A program made the position numbers and the translations under genes. Under the pieces are notes generated by a model that saw nothing but the letters and a program-made list of their open reading frames with translations, was not told where the DNA came from and did no database searches. Shown here one piece after another: positions 15,770 to 24,359 of a DNA stretch of 43,687 bases (positions are counted from its first letter, which is position 1; each line of letters starts with the position of its first letter). The stretch is from positions 1 to 43,687 of the forward strand of contig NZ_JAGSCS010000022.1 of assembly GCF_018128025.1 (NCBI RefSeq). Reading direction: 5' to 3'. This stretch comes from Proteiniclasticum sediminis (lineage in GTDB: Bacteria > Bacillota > Clostridia > Clostridiales > Clostridiaceae).

Positions 15770-16216
15770 TTATTCCTCCTGGGGGTGAGAATCGGTGAGG
15801 GCACTTAAGGTGTCCATCATGATCGCCATAAAACGGACACTGCCCCACAGGGTGACGCGAACCATTTTCTCCCGCTCGATATACTGAGAGTGAACGGAAG
15901 ACTGGCCCAGATCCCGGGGCTTGGCGTTGGCCGAGGCCGTGAGGGTGTTCATGATGCGGATGGCATCATCCCGGTGGTGAACATGAATATCCACCACGGA
16001 AGAGGCCATGGTTTTTATCTCCTCTGGAGGTTCAGCTGAAGCCTTCGGATAACTTTCGCTTTCCAGAAAGGTACTGAGATCATGACCGCTGACCCGCCAG
16101 CTTTTTCCGATCTTCGTGGCGGACAGTTTTCCTTCGCGGATATAGCGCTGGATGGTTTTGGGGTGGATGCTCAGCATCTGGGAAATTTCTTCGACGGTTA
16201 AGTATTTATTAGCCAT
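15770..16216 (-). CDS. Excisionase/MerR-type HTH regulator with C-terminal extension
   Basis: 148 aa from ATG 16216 (AAGGAG eight bases upstream). The N-terminal YLTVEEISQMLSIHPKTIQ and RYIREGKLSATKIGKSWRV (4-44) are an excisionase-like winged helix (HTH_17). The remaining 100 residues have no clear hit but include VVDIHVHHRDDAIRIMNTL and RVTLWGSVRFMAIMMDTL, suggesting a ligand-binding or dimer domain. It is first in an operon with the hydrolase and probably regulates itself through the palindrome over its -10. Confidence 0.8.
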   Translation of the reverse strand: MANKYLTVEEISQMLSIHPKTIQRYIREGKLSATKIGKSWRVSGHDLSTFLESESYPKASAEPPEEIKTMASSVVDIHVHHRDDAIRIMNTLTASANAKPRDLGQSSVHSQYIEREKMVRVTLWGSVRFMAIMMDTLSALTDSHPQEE

Positions 16217-16238
16217 GATTAACACTCCTTATTATTAC

Positions 16239-16277
16239 TTATAAGAGCATTATAAGGAATAATAAGAAATATGTCTA
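16239..16277 (-). promoter_or_regulatory. Promoter and palindromic operator of the HTH-hydrolase operon
   Basis: On the minus strand, TAGACA (16277-16272) and TATAAT (16255-16250) are 16 bases apart. The -10 is embedded in the palindrome CTTATAA-N5-TTATAAG (16239-16257), a good candidate autoregulatory site. Confidence 0.65.
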
Positions 16278-16587
16278 GTTATTTTTCTGATTTAGGAGAA
16301 GTCGATAACGATGTTTGACCATGTCGAGCTGTTCGTATGGGAGGGAAAGGGGAAAACTCCTAGGGGATGAGGATATTTAATTCTTCAGAGGAGATGCAGC
16401 ATGGCTATCAGCCTTCCTGGCATTAGAGATTAAGGGGAAGATTGATGCCGACGGAACCGGAAGAACTGGATTGATTCTCCGTGGTAGAACCCGTAAAATG
16501 GGAAGCATGAAACAAAGGGGAATATTCGAGACTTTCGGGAGATCCCGATTCTCGAGGATTTGACCGAAATCTTGGGAGGATGAATAT
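16278..16587. other. Non-coding stretch with a nested hairpin near its end
   Basis: No gene is supported. At 16526-16555 two stacked inverted repeats occur: TCGAGA with TCTCGA, enclosing TCGGGA with TCCCGA. The structure lies 32 bases before the next start codon and has no U-run, so it could be a leader RNA fold. Confidence 0.45.
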
Positions 16588-16866
16588 ATGGCGTATCGAG
16601 AGGAACTTTGGCAGGAAGCCAAGAAAAAATGCAGACTGAGTGAGGAAGAAGTGAAGATCGCCAAGACGCTGGGACTGAACCCCAAAAGTCTAATCAAGAA
16701 TATCCCGGCGAAAAATGAGTTGTGGAAAGCCCCGGTGGGGGAATGGATCCGGGAGATTCAGGCGGAACGTCAGGAAAAGTCTCGGAAGAAAAAGCTAAAA
16801 GAGGCAGCCCAGGAAAAGAAGAACGCTGATACGAAGAAGTCTGTGGGGGAAGAAGGAAACCCTTGA
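16588..16866 (+). CDS. Small conserved unknown protein
   Basis: 92 aa with GGGAGGATGAAT before the ATG. The first 60 residues (ELWQEAKKKCRLSEEEVKIAKTLGLNPKSLIKNIP then EQWK-like ELWKAPVGEWIREI) look like a widespread Firmicutes protein of unknown function. The last 35 residues are a charged lysine/glutamate tail likely to be disordered or coiled. No catalytic or metal motif is visible. Confidence 0.7.
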   Translation: MAYREELWQEAKKKCRLSEEEVKIAKTLGLNPKSLIKNIPAKNELWKAPVGEWIREIQAERQEKSRKKKLKEAAQEKKNADTKKSVGEEGNP

Positions 16867-17027
16867 GGATTTGGGAGGCGATGTACCCGGAGGGCTGATC
16901 TAATCCTGTCGTGTGTTTTCCAGGTGAAGCACTTCGGATTGTCCTTGGAAATCCAGGGAATGAAGAGGTGAAAAAAAGAGTCACACCGGAAGGAAATGTG
17001 CTATATTTAGTGGAGACAATTCACAGG

Positions 17028-17053
17028 AAAGGAAGTTTTGGACTTCCTTTTTT
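17028..17053 (+). terminator. Hairpin with U-run upstream of the radical SAM gene
   Basis: Stem AAAGGAAGT / ACTTCCTTT, a 5-base loop and TTT. A possible extended -10 (TG-c-TATATT, 16999-17007) lies just before it, so it either ends the previous transcript or is an attenuator in the radical SAM leader. Confidence 0.6.
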
Positions 17054-17148
17054 AAACGTTAGGAATACCGCCAGCGCTTCCGGCTCAGTGATATTGCAGA
17101 TGAGGCTGGGGTATGTTCAGGGGAATGTGTGTTACGTAGGAGGATAAA

Positions 17149-18273
17149 ATGAAAATATCGAAGAAAGATGCCCTCATGTGGTTTGAGTTTTTTGCCCAGT
17201 TGCCCGAGGATGAGGAGCTCATGACCAAGCAGCAGGAAATTGTGTATGCCACCTTTGCCCAGATTGAAGAGGCAGTGGACCGTCGCCATGAAGCCTTGAT
17301 GGCGGAAATTCCAGGTCTCAAAAATCTGCAGCACCGGACCCGCTATGTGGGAGAAGACAGCAAGTTCCCCATGGGATGCCGATCTTGCCTCATGGGTACA
17401 GGCCTCAGTGCCATCCGAAAAACCAATAAGTGCAATATTGAATGCAAGTTCTGCTATAACTATGGAGAACTGGATGCCATTCCACCCGTGGGTGAAGGCA
17501 TGTGGGAAATCGGAGGAACCAAGTTCTACGAGAAAGATCTGGATCTGCTTCTTTCCATCCATAAGAAGCCTTCAGGGGTTTCCTATGTCTATCTGGAACC
17601 TTTCATGGAAATCGAAAAGTACTACAGCATCATCAAAAGATTCAAGGAAGCCCAGGTCTACCAGCATATGTACACCAATGGGCTGCTGGCCACGGAAGAA
17701 ACGCTAAAAGCCTTAGGCGAGGCCGGACTTAATGAGCTGCGGTTCAACTTGGGCGCAGCCAACTGCGCTGATCGGGTCATTGAAAATATCCGCATCGCCA
17801 AGAAGTACATTCCCATGGTCGGCATTGAGACACCCATGACGCCAGAGTTCTTTGCCGGATTTTTCAAGAAGAAGGAAGCGATCCTCTCCACGGGCCTGGA
17901 TTTCATCAACTGCGCAGAGCTTCATCTGAATCCCAATAACATTGGAAACTATGCGGGGGAAAATCTTTACATCGCCCGGCAGGGTTATGTATCTCCAGTG
18001 TGGAGCCGGGAGCTGACCCTGAAGTTCATGAGAATTTCCCAAGAGGAAAAGTGGGACCTGGTGGTCCATGACTGCTCCAACTACACGAAATTTGCACGAA
18101 ATCTGAACCTCAGCGGCAAAGAAGGGAAATGGTTTGGTTCGAGCAGCTATGGCTGTGAGTTCACCACATACCCCTATGAGGCGTTCCTGCCCATCCTCCG
18201 GGATGAAACCTTTGAGTTTCTAACGGAAGAAGAACTCCCCTTTGGGTATAAGGTGGGCGAGCTGTTCTTTTAG
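17149..18273 (+). CDS. Radical SAM protein, function unknown
   Basis: 374 aa. CNIECKFC (95-102) gives the CxxxCxxC ligands of the SAM-binding [4Fe-4S] cluster. A second pair, CRSC (77-80), lies just before, and further cysteines occur later (HDCSN, YGCEF), so an auxiliary cluster is possible. A helical N-terminal region (1-60, WFEFFAQLPEDEELM) is not part of the usual core. TAGGAGG precedes the ATG. There is no neighbouring substrate peptide or partner gene. The family seems common in anaerobes, but I cannot assign a reaction. Confidence 0.85.
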   Translation: MKISKKDALMWFEFFAQLPEDEELMTKQQEIVYATFAQIEEAVDRRHEALMAEIPGLKNLQHRTRYVGEDSKFPMGCRSCLMGTGLSAIRKTNKCNIECKFCYNYGELDAIPPVGEGMWEIGGTKFYEKDLDLLLSIHKKPSGVSYVYLEPFMEIEKYYSIIKRFKEAQVYQHMYTNGLLATEETLKALGEAGLNELRFNLGAANCADRVIENIRIAKKYIPMVGIETPMTPEFFAGFFKKKEAILSTGLDFINCAELHLNPNNIGNYAGENLYIARQGYVSPVWSRELTLKFMRISQEEKWDLVVHDCSNYTKFARNLNLSGKEGKWFGSSSYGCEFTTYPYEAFLPILRDETFEFLTEEELPFGYKVGELFF

Positions 18274-18328
18274 GCTCCATTAGGTTCTCATTCACATAAG
18301 GAATTATTCCCAGGGGATAGATTCGGGC

Positions 18329-18356
18329 TTGAATCGCCCATCTATAGGGGTATGAT
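18329..18356 (+). promoter_or_regulatory. Promoter of the glycine-rich membrane protein gene
   Basis: TTGAAT (18329-18334) and TATGAT (18351-18356) with a 16-base spacer, about 80 bases before the start codon. Confidence 0.5.
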
Positions 18357-18435
18357 GAAGGTAAGAAGATCCCTTGAGGGTAATACATTATCCTTTAAGG
18401 ACGAACACCCAAACGCAGAAAAAGGAGGAGAGATC

Positions 18436-19041
18436 ATGGTCAAGCAAAATTCCGTGAAGACAAATCCCTGGACCGCCATGCTGTGGGGGTTTCTGGCCTT
18501 CCTTCTCAGCGGACTCCTGGCTTCAGTAATCATTTGGCGTTTTGACAACTATGTGTTAGGAACCATCATCACCGGGGCCTTGGGCGGGCTGCTTCTTGGC
18601 TTGTTTACACGTCAGCGGGGAAGTCTGTCAAAATTTGCCATGGGTGGAGGCTTTGGCATGCCCATCGCTCTTTTTCTCACTTTTGCCCTGCTGGAAGGTC
18701 TGGGATCCCTGATTTTTAGAAGCGATGCCAGTGTCTCGATATCCACCGTATCGGATATCCTTGCCATTATTCTATTTGGGGCGTTCTTCGGACTCATCTT
18801 TGGAATTGTGGTCTATGGGAAAAAAGCGGCAGGTACTTTTCTTCTCACGGGAGGTCTCTTGGCCATCCCCTTCGGAATCTTCGTCGGACTGATGAATGCC
18901 AATGAAGGTATGCAGAAAAGCATAGAGGAAGTCATTTCCCTGGGTGGCATAATTGATCTCAACTTCTTCGCCATGGCCCTGGCCATTGGGCTTGGGGCAG
19001 GACTGGGTGTGGGGCTTTATGCTTCAAGTAAAAGTAAATAA
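18436..19041 (+). CDS. Glycine-rich integral membrane protein, function unknown
   Basis: 201 aa from ATG 18436 with AAAGGAGGAGAG before it; a longer frame from 18352 has no ribosome site. Roughly six hydrophobic segments are seen, several with small-residue packing (GALGGLLLG, GLGAGLGVG), typical of tightly packed helices. No transport or enzyme motif is recognised. It is monocistronic, with its own promoter and a strong terminator. Confidence 0.75.
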   Translation: MVKQNSVKTNPWTAMLWGFLAFLLSGLLASVIIWRFDNYVLGTIITGALGGLLLGLFTRQRGSLSKFAMGGGFGMPIALFLTFALLEGLGSLIFRSDASVSISTVSDILAIILFGAFFGLIFGIVVYGKKAAGTFLLTGGLLAIPFGIFVGLMNANEGMQKSIEEVISLGGIIDLNFFAMALAIGLGAGLGVGLYASSKSK

Positions 19042-19067
19042 TGTTTCAGGCAGAGTGATACAGAATG

Positions 19068-19113
19068 AAAACAACCCCTTGATTATTTATTAGATAAATC
19101 AAGGGGTTGTTTT
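19068..19113 (+). terminator. Bidirectional terminator between convergent genes
   Basis: A 16-bp perfect stem (AAAACAACCCCTTGAT at 19068-19083 with its complement at 19098-19113) and an A/T-rich loop. A- and T-runs on the two sides suit both the membrane protein gene and the minus-strand operon. Confidence 0.85.
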
Positions 19114-19193
19114 TATTAGTGAACTTAATGTTTGTCACTAAGTGTACGTACTTTTGGGGCATACATTGAAAGTCAGTTCTATTTATTATTTTG

Positions 19194-20756
19194 TTAGTAA
19201 TGAATGGAGCTATCATCGAAGATTAATGACCACTCTTTTTCTATGTCTTTTTCCATGGCGTTTAAATCTAGAGCTTTTTCTTTGTATAGAGATCGGACCT
19301 CCAAAAGTCCTGAAAATGCTAATCTTTTCCAAGCAACAAAGTTTAGATGAAGTGCAAAAGTAAGAATTTCTCCTCCAGAGCGTATCCCTGCATCAACTCC
19401 ATCCACTAGACAAAGAACACCGTGACTTGTGAGCAAAACTCTTCTTAAATTTGGATCACTTTCAATGGGGATTGACTCTTTCCAAGAGAGATTATCGATA
19501 AACCTAGATTTTAAAGCCCAGAGTAGTCTAGTCATGAGTTCGTTAAGTACTACTGGGACTGCTAATGTAACGCCAAATCGTGCATCATATCCTTTTTCGA
19601 ATACTTTCACAGACAGGTCAGCAAGGGTCATTTCACGATATCTGTTAGAGGATGAACTGTACTTAACATGAAACTCTCCTTTTCCAACGATTTGAAAGAG
19701 TTCAAACATTGGGATAGGAATTCCGCTACCTCTTCCGTCGGGATTTCCATCGCGCCCGCTACTACTCCCAGCTACGTCTGATATCAAATGACCGATCCAG
19801 TTCACGATCCCTGAAAAGAGTTTAGCCAAGAAATTATTTCCTGTCAGTTCTTGAGTTCTAGTATCCATAACTATATGACGTCCATTATCGAGGAAATGGG
19901 AAGTTCCTTGGAACTGGCTTACTACGGAAAAAAGAAGACCAATCAGATCTGGAGCATGTCCTAAAGATTTTATGTGATGATTTGATAATGACATATCAAA
20001 AACGCTACCAGCTGCTTTTCCAGTTGGTTGATCATAATTGATTTTATATTTATCCTCAAAAAATTTTATTGCATTTACGATCTCGCTTTTTCCATTATCC
20101 TTACCAGGATTTCCAGCCATTTTTGCAACCTTGATTACAAATTTATCTGTTTGATCTTGGGACCACCCCTCTAATTTACTTTCTCCAGGCATTCCGACAA
20201 AGAAACTATCCACCAATCCAGCAACTACTCCAGAGAAGGTAGCAATCAGGTAATCCAGTTTGTCACAATTAGCTTTACGGAGCATATAGTCATCTTTAAT
20301 ACGATTTGCGATTATCTCCTTATCTTTAGAAGTCAATAAATGATTGAAGGGATCTTCTTGGAGATTAATGGCGTTTTTTCTCGCATAATCTTCAATATGC
20401 TCCAGGTAATGATTCCAATCATTGGCGTTCCTTACTTCAACAGTTTCCAAATCTTCATAGTGTGGAATATGCAGTCCTCTTAGCCCATCAGAGTTTGTAG
20501 AGAATAATGGGTCATCACTCAATGGGGTATTATCGGGCAGATCGCTAAGAGTCATTCCGGAGTTTACGAACATCTCGTTTGCGATCTGAAGCAAATCATC
20601 AATGTTCTGTGAGTTTTTTCGGTTTATTTCCTCAAGTTTAGTCAGATCTTCAGCGAGTTCGGACAAACGAGTAGAGGTAAGTTTTCGCTGCTGTTCTTGA
20701 ACTCTCAATGCATTTGCAGCATCGGTCAGTGCTTGATCACGGATTTCTTTATCCAT
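19194..20756 (-). CDS. Conserved unknown protein, second gene of an AT-rich two-gene operon
   Basis: 520 aa. Residues 1-60 are a predicted coiled coil (LSELAEDLTKLEEINRKN). A short hydrophobic patch follows (170-190, IATFSGVVAGLVDSFFVG). The middle has motifs that look strongly constrained: SNHHIKSLGHAPDLIGL (258-274), NWIGHLISDVAGSSSGR (319-335) and GRGSGIPIPMFELF (341-354). Histidines and aspartates in these could form a metal or active site. I recall similar motifs in uncharacterised bacterial proteins but cannot name a family. It starts one base after the stop of the upstream gene. The region is AT-richer than its surroundings, suggesting transfer. Confidence 0.75.
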   Translation of the reverse strand: MDKEIRDQALTDAANALRVQEQQRKLTSTRLSELAEDLTKLEEINRKNSQNIDDLLQIANEMFVNSGMTLSDLPDNTPLSDDPLFSTNSDGLRGLHIPHYEDLETVEVRNANDWNHYLEHIEDYARKNAINLQEDPFNHLLTSKDKEIIANRIKDDYMLRKANCDKLDYLIATFSGVVAGLVDSFFVGMPGESKLEGWSQDQTDKFVIKVAKMAGNPGKDNGKSEIVNAIKFFEDKYKINYDQPTGKAAGSVFDMSLSNHHIKSLGHAPDLIGLLFSVVSQFQGTSHFLDNGRHIVMDTRTQELTGNNFLAKLFSGIVNWIGHLISDVAGSSSGRDGNPDGRGSGIPIPMFELFQIVGKGEFHVKYSSSSNRYREMTLADLSVKVFEKGYDARFGVTLAVPVVLNELMTRLLWALKSRFIDNLSWKESIPIESDPNLRRVLLTSHGVLCLVDGVDAGIRSGGEILTFALHLNFVAWKRLAFSGLLEVRSLYKEKALDLNAMEKDIEKEWSLIFDDSSIHY

Positions 20757-20757
20757 C

Positions 20758-22431
20758 TTAGTTACCTGTTACGCCATTCATTATTTTTTTTGTGGCACTT
20801 TTTAATGCAGCAATTGAAGCATCAGCTATTTTATTGTAACCTATTCCATTCAATATGGTTTCTAGATTACGTAGCTCGTCTAAAGTTAAGGAACTTCGAA
20901 GTGTGAAGACAGACTTTGACTCACTTTCTGAGAGAGATTCCTCATAACAAGACATGACTACATTTCGATATTGTTGCATTGTTGGAGTAATGGTAAGTTC
21001 GACAAGACGACTGATGTCTAATTTTTCTGGGATTTTTGTGATTGCGATTTCTGTTTCTGCATAATGGATTCGATCTGATGTTACTTGGGCTCCTTGCGAC
21101 ATCATTTGGATAATTCTAGCAAGTTTTTGTATTTTATCTGCATTAACAACACCATCATAAAGTGCCTCAGTTAGCTTCTTTGTGATCTCATTGACGTCTT
21201 CAACGAGGATATTCAGGGATTTTTGTGCATTAATGATAATGGCTTGGAGCATTGCTTCACGTTGCTTATTGTTTTCGAGATCGCTTATCCCTGTCAATTT
21301 TTTAAGCCCTTTATATGTACCTATTCCCAACAAAACTGCAACACCAATTCCTGTGAACATACTAGAAAATCCGAGCATACCTCCAAGTCCGAGCGTTGCC
21401 AATCCCGAGGTAATTCCAGCGGCACTGACTCCGATAACTGAGCCAGAAAGATAAATTGCTGCTAAAGGAACACCGACAGCTGCAGCTTTTGCTGCGACGT
21501 CTTTTATGGATTTTTCGATTTGAGTGTCATTTTTCCTCATATTAAGTATTGCTTCATCATTTTTTATTGCCTCATAGATCATATCTACTTGATTCTCTTC
21601 AATTTGTAGCTTTTTGCTCAATTCAAGAATTGCATAGTTGTCTTTCCAATGTTGCTCGCTCTTTGTTTTCGAGTTCATAAAGAGAATGTCTTTTATTAAT
21701 GATTTGCTGATAATGCTATAGTAGTCCTCGCTTAATTCCATTTGAAAGCGATTCAGAAGTTCTTCATTGCTGATGAAGTTTTGCTTGGAAAGCATATACT
21801 GCCTTAACTCAAAACGATCCTTTGTTTCAAACTCAATTCGGACAATGAGTGAAATTATTTCAGCATATTCTTGTGGGCTGATAAGGTCATCATCGGAATA
21901 AGCGAAATTACAGAGAAGCTTAACATATGACTTCTTTATTTCAGCATCCATCATGGATAAAGGCATCGTTTGAGAGGTTTTTATGAAGTCTTGACCACTT
22001 TTTCCCAGCTCGATGATCTGATTGAGAAGTTTAGCCATCTCTTCTACTTTAATGTATGCAAGACTCTTGGTTAAATCCATCTCTTTTCCATCTGTCAGTG
22101 TTAGTTTCAAGTGATGAACAGTTTCTGCTTTTCCATTTTTCTTATATGATTCTGTCGTGAAGTATGAGGTTTCTGCGATTTCAGCTAAGGGTATTGTTAA
22201 CTTGTCTTCTGCAAGGGCATGAAGATACAAACTGTCTCCTGTGAACAAGCAACCTTCTTTTCCACTACCAAATAAAGTAGTATCGATTATTGCAATGACA
22301 TAATCCGGGTCAACTCCTGGCGCAATTCCGAGTAATGCTCCGTTTAATTTTTTCTCGGGTATATCTGGGAAAACATAGGTTTTGTCATGGAGTTTATGGG
22401 ATTCAGTTTTGATTAGCTGCTCGATCGTCAT
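20758..22431 (-). CDS. PH-like/TerB-like domain protein with a hydrophobic glycine-rich segment
   Basis: 557 aa with AGGAGGT before the ATG. Three parts can be seen. Residues 30-145 (FTGDSLYLHALAEDKLTIPLAEIAE) look like a bacterial PH-like domain. Residues 160-300 (KLLCNFAYSDDDLISPQEYAEI) have the acidic D-D-x-I-S-x-x-E pattern of TerB-like domains. Residues 312-376 are hydrophobic and rich in Gly/Ala (a glycine-zipper-like stretch), able to insert in or bind a membrane. A helical C-terminal region follows. TerB-like domains occur in tellurite-resistance-type stress and conflict systems. The domain calls are from pattern only. Confidence 0.72.
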   Translation of the reverse strand: MTIEQLIKTESHKLHDKTYVFPDIPEKKLNGALLGIAPGVDPDYVIAIIDTTLFGSGKEGCLFTGDSLYLHALAEDKLTIPLAEIAETSYFTTESYKKNGKAETVHHLKLTLTDGKEMDLTKSLAYIKVEEMAKLLNQIIELGKSGQDFIKTSQTMPLSMMDAEIKKSYVKLLCNFAYSDDDLISPQEYAEIISLIVRIEFETKDRFELRQYMLSKQNFISNEELLNRFQMELSEDYYSIISKSLIKDILFMNSKTKSEQHWKDNYAILELSKKLQIEENQVDMIYEAIKNDEAILNMRKNDTQIEKSIKDVAAKAAAVGVPLAAIYLSGSVIGVSAAGITSGLATLGLGGMLGFSSMFTGIGVAVLLGIGTYKGLKKLTGISDLENNKQREAMLQAIIINAQKSLNILVEDVNEITKKLTEALYDGVVNADKIQKLARIIQMMSQGAQVTSDRIHYAETEIAITKIPEKLDISRLVELTITPTMQQYRNVVMSCYEESLSESESKSVFTLRSSLTLDELRNLETILNGIGYNKIADASIAALKSATKKIMNGVTGN

Positions 22432-22570
22432 TTGAGGACCTCCTAAATAATAGTATTCCTGTAGTCTGCGAAAGTTGATCGTCCAAAACTTGAGGGAATA
22501 GGCAGAGGTAGTATTTAATGTACGAGATTGATACGCTAAAAGTTATTGCAATATTTCAAAAGTCATTTAA

Positions 22571-22579
22571 ATTATACCA
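22571..22579 (-). promoter_or_regulatory. Extended -10 promoter of the AT-rich operon
   Basis: The minus strand reads TG-g-TATAAT, giving a leader of about 130 bases. The remainder of 22432-22740 contains a small GTCGC/GCGAC hairpin (22666-22682) and a possible plus-strand extended -10 near 22700 for the vWA gene. Confidence 0.5.
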
Positions 22580-22740
22580 TTCAGGATCTTATGGAATAAA
22601 GGAAAAGCTAAATATTTAGGGTAACATCCATATTTGCAGTATACTTTCTTTTCCTGTCAAAGATGTCGCTTTTCAGGCGACCTTTGCCTTTTCAGATCAT
22701 GCTATCCTGAACTTAAGAAAGAAACAGGAGGAAGAAAAAA

Positions 22741-23397
22741 ATGAAACAGGGTAGCACAGAACTGGTCTTTATCCTTGACCGCAGCGGGTCCATGGCGGGT
22801 CTTGAAAAAGATACTATCGGGGGATTCAACAGCATGCTGGAGCGGCAGAAAGCGGAAAAGGGAACCTGCCGCATCACCACCGTTCTCTTTGATCATCATG
22901 AGGAAATTCTTCATGACCGCATCGACATCCAGGCGGTGCGCAAGATGACCTCGAAAGAATATCAGGTGGGTGGATCCACGGCCCTTTTGGATGCGGTGGG
23001 AAGGACAATCCGGAAAATCGGCCTGGTGCAGAAAAATTCGGATCCCGCCTACCGGGCGGAGAAAGTCCTTTTCGTCATCATCACCGATGGCGAAGAAAAC
23101 GCCAGCCGGGAGTACACCCGGACCAAGGTCCGGCAGATGATTCATCATCAGCAGGAGAAATACCGCTGGGAGTTCATCTTCCTGGGCGCTAACATCGATG
23201 CCGCCGATGCTGCAGAGCACCTGGGGATCCGTCGGGACCGCGCACAGAACTACCATGCAGACAAAGAGGGTATCGATCTGAACTTCACCGTCATGAGCGA
23301 AGCGGTGTCAAAGTTCCGTCAAACGGCGGAAGTACCGGATGACTGGAATGCCGACATCGAGCGTGATTATCGGGCAAGAGGAGGAGAACAGCCATGA
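22741..23397 (+). CDS. Von Willebrand factor A domain protein
   Basis: 218 aa, essentially one vWA domain. The metal-dependent adhesion site is complete: DRSGSM (13-18), the threonine in GGSTALLDAVG and the aspartate in IITDGEENAS. It has no signal peptide, so it acts in the cytoplasm, probably as a metal-dependent protein-binding module. It overlaps the ADP-ribosylglycohydrolase gene by 4 bases (ATGA), so the two are translated together. It is divergent from the PH/TerB-like operon. Confidence 0.9.
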   Translation: MKQGSTELVFILDRSGSMAGLEKDTIGGFNSMLERQKAEKGTCRITTVLFDHHEEILHDRIDIQAVRKMTSKEYQVGGSTALLDAVGRTIRKIGLVQKNSDPAYRAEKVLFVIITDGEENASREYTRTKVRQMIHHQQEKYRWEFIFLGANIDAADAAEHLGIRRDRAQNYHADKEGIDLNFTVMSEAVSKFRQTAEVPDDWNADIERDYRARGGEQP

Positions 23398-24179
23398 TGG
23401 GAGCCATTATCGGAGACCTGGTGGGCTCCGTCTATGAATGGAACAATCGAAAAAGCAAAGACTTTCCGCTTTTTCGAAAAGACAACTTTTTTACCGATGA
23501 CTCGGTGATGACCGTGGCCGTAGCAGAAGCCCTGATGGAAGGGGGAACCCCGCAGCACTACATTCAGGCTCTAAAAAAATGGGGAAGGCGGTATCCGGAG
23601 GCAGGCTACGGTTCCTCCTTTTATGCCTGGCTCTTCTCTGAAGAACATGAGCACTACCACAGCTGGGGGAATGGATCTGCCATGCGGGTCTCCCCCTGCG
23701 CCTGGGCCTTTGACTCCCTGGAAGAAGTGGAGGATGCTGCCAAGGTAAGCGCTGCCGTAACCCACAGTCATCCTGAAGGCATTAAGGGGGCGGAGGCCAC
23801 CGCTGTCGCCATTTTCCTTGCCCGAAAGGGCCACGGCAAGGCAGAGATCAAAAAACAGATAGAAGATCGCTATGGCTATGATCTTCACCGAACCTTGGAG
23901 GAGATCAGGCCAGACTATGCCTTTGATGAGAGCTGCCAGAAAACTGTTCCCGAAGCCATCACGGCGTTTCTGGAAAGCACGGATTTTGAAGATGCTCTTC
24001 GCAATGCCATTTCCCTGGGCGGGGACAGCGATACCCTGGCAGCCATCACCGGAAGTATCGCGGAGGCAGCTTATGGCATCCCTGAAGAGATTCGGAGGAA
24101 AGCCCTGACCCTGCTCCCCGAACCTTTGCGAGAAGTTATCCTTCGTTGGGAGAAGCAGGTCAAACTGCCTCAGACTTAA
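23394..24179 (+). CDS. ADP-ribosylglycohydrolase family protein
   Basis: 261 aa, DraG/ARH type. The metal ligands are in place: GDLVGS near the N-terminus (7-12), TDDS (34-37) and GGDSDT (209-214). The family removes ADP-ribose from proteins, nucleic acids or small molecules using two Mg2+ ions. The start overlaps the vWA stop. The coupling suggests that the vWA protein presents or binds the target; no ADP-ribosyltransferase is seen in the window. Confidence 0.92.
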   Translation: MMGAIIGDLVGSVYEWNNRKSKDFPLFRKDNFFTDDSVMTVAVAEALMEGGTPQHYIQALKKWGRRYPEAGYGSSFYAWLFSEEHEHYHSWGNGSAMRVSPCAWAFDSLEEVEDAAKVSAAVTHSHPEGIKGAEATAVAIFLARKGHGKAEIKKQIEDRYGYDLHRTLEEIRPDYAFDESCQKTVPEAITAFLESTDFEDALRNAISLGGDSDTLAAITGSIAEAAYGIPEEIRRKALTLLPEPLREVILRWEKQVKLPQT

Positions 24180-24203
24180 GAGGTCGCATTTTTTGGATGT
24201 AAG

Positions 24204-24238
24204 ACTGCTGTCCAGATTATGGGACAGCAGTTCTTCTA
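24204..24238 (+). terminator. Terminator of the vWA-glycohydrolase operon
   Basis: Stem ACTGCTGTCC / GGACAGCAGT, an 8-base loop, then TCTTCT. Confidence 0.7.
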
Positions 24239-24359
24239 TGCTAGAGACAAGCTCAGAAGATCCGGTGAAGCAGAGAATTAGTTTCCATTACACCACCTTT
24301 TGGAACTGAACCTGCTTTGCCGGAAGTTGAGAAAGAAAAGAAAATAGGGGGAAAGATTC

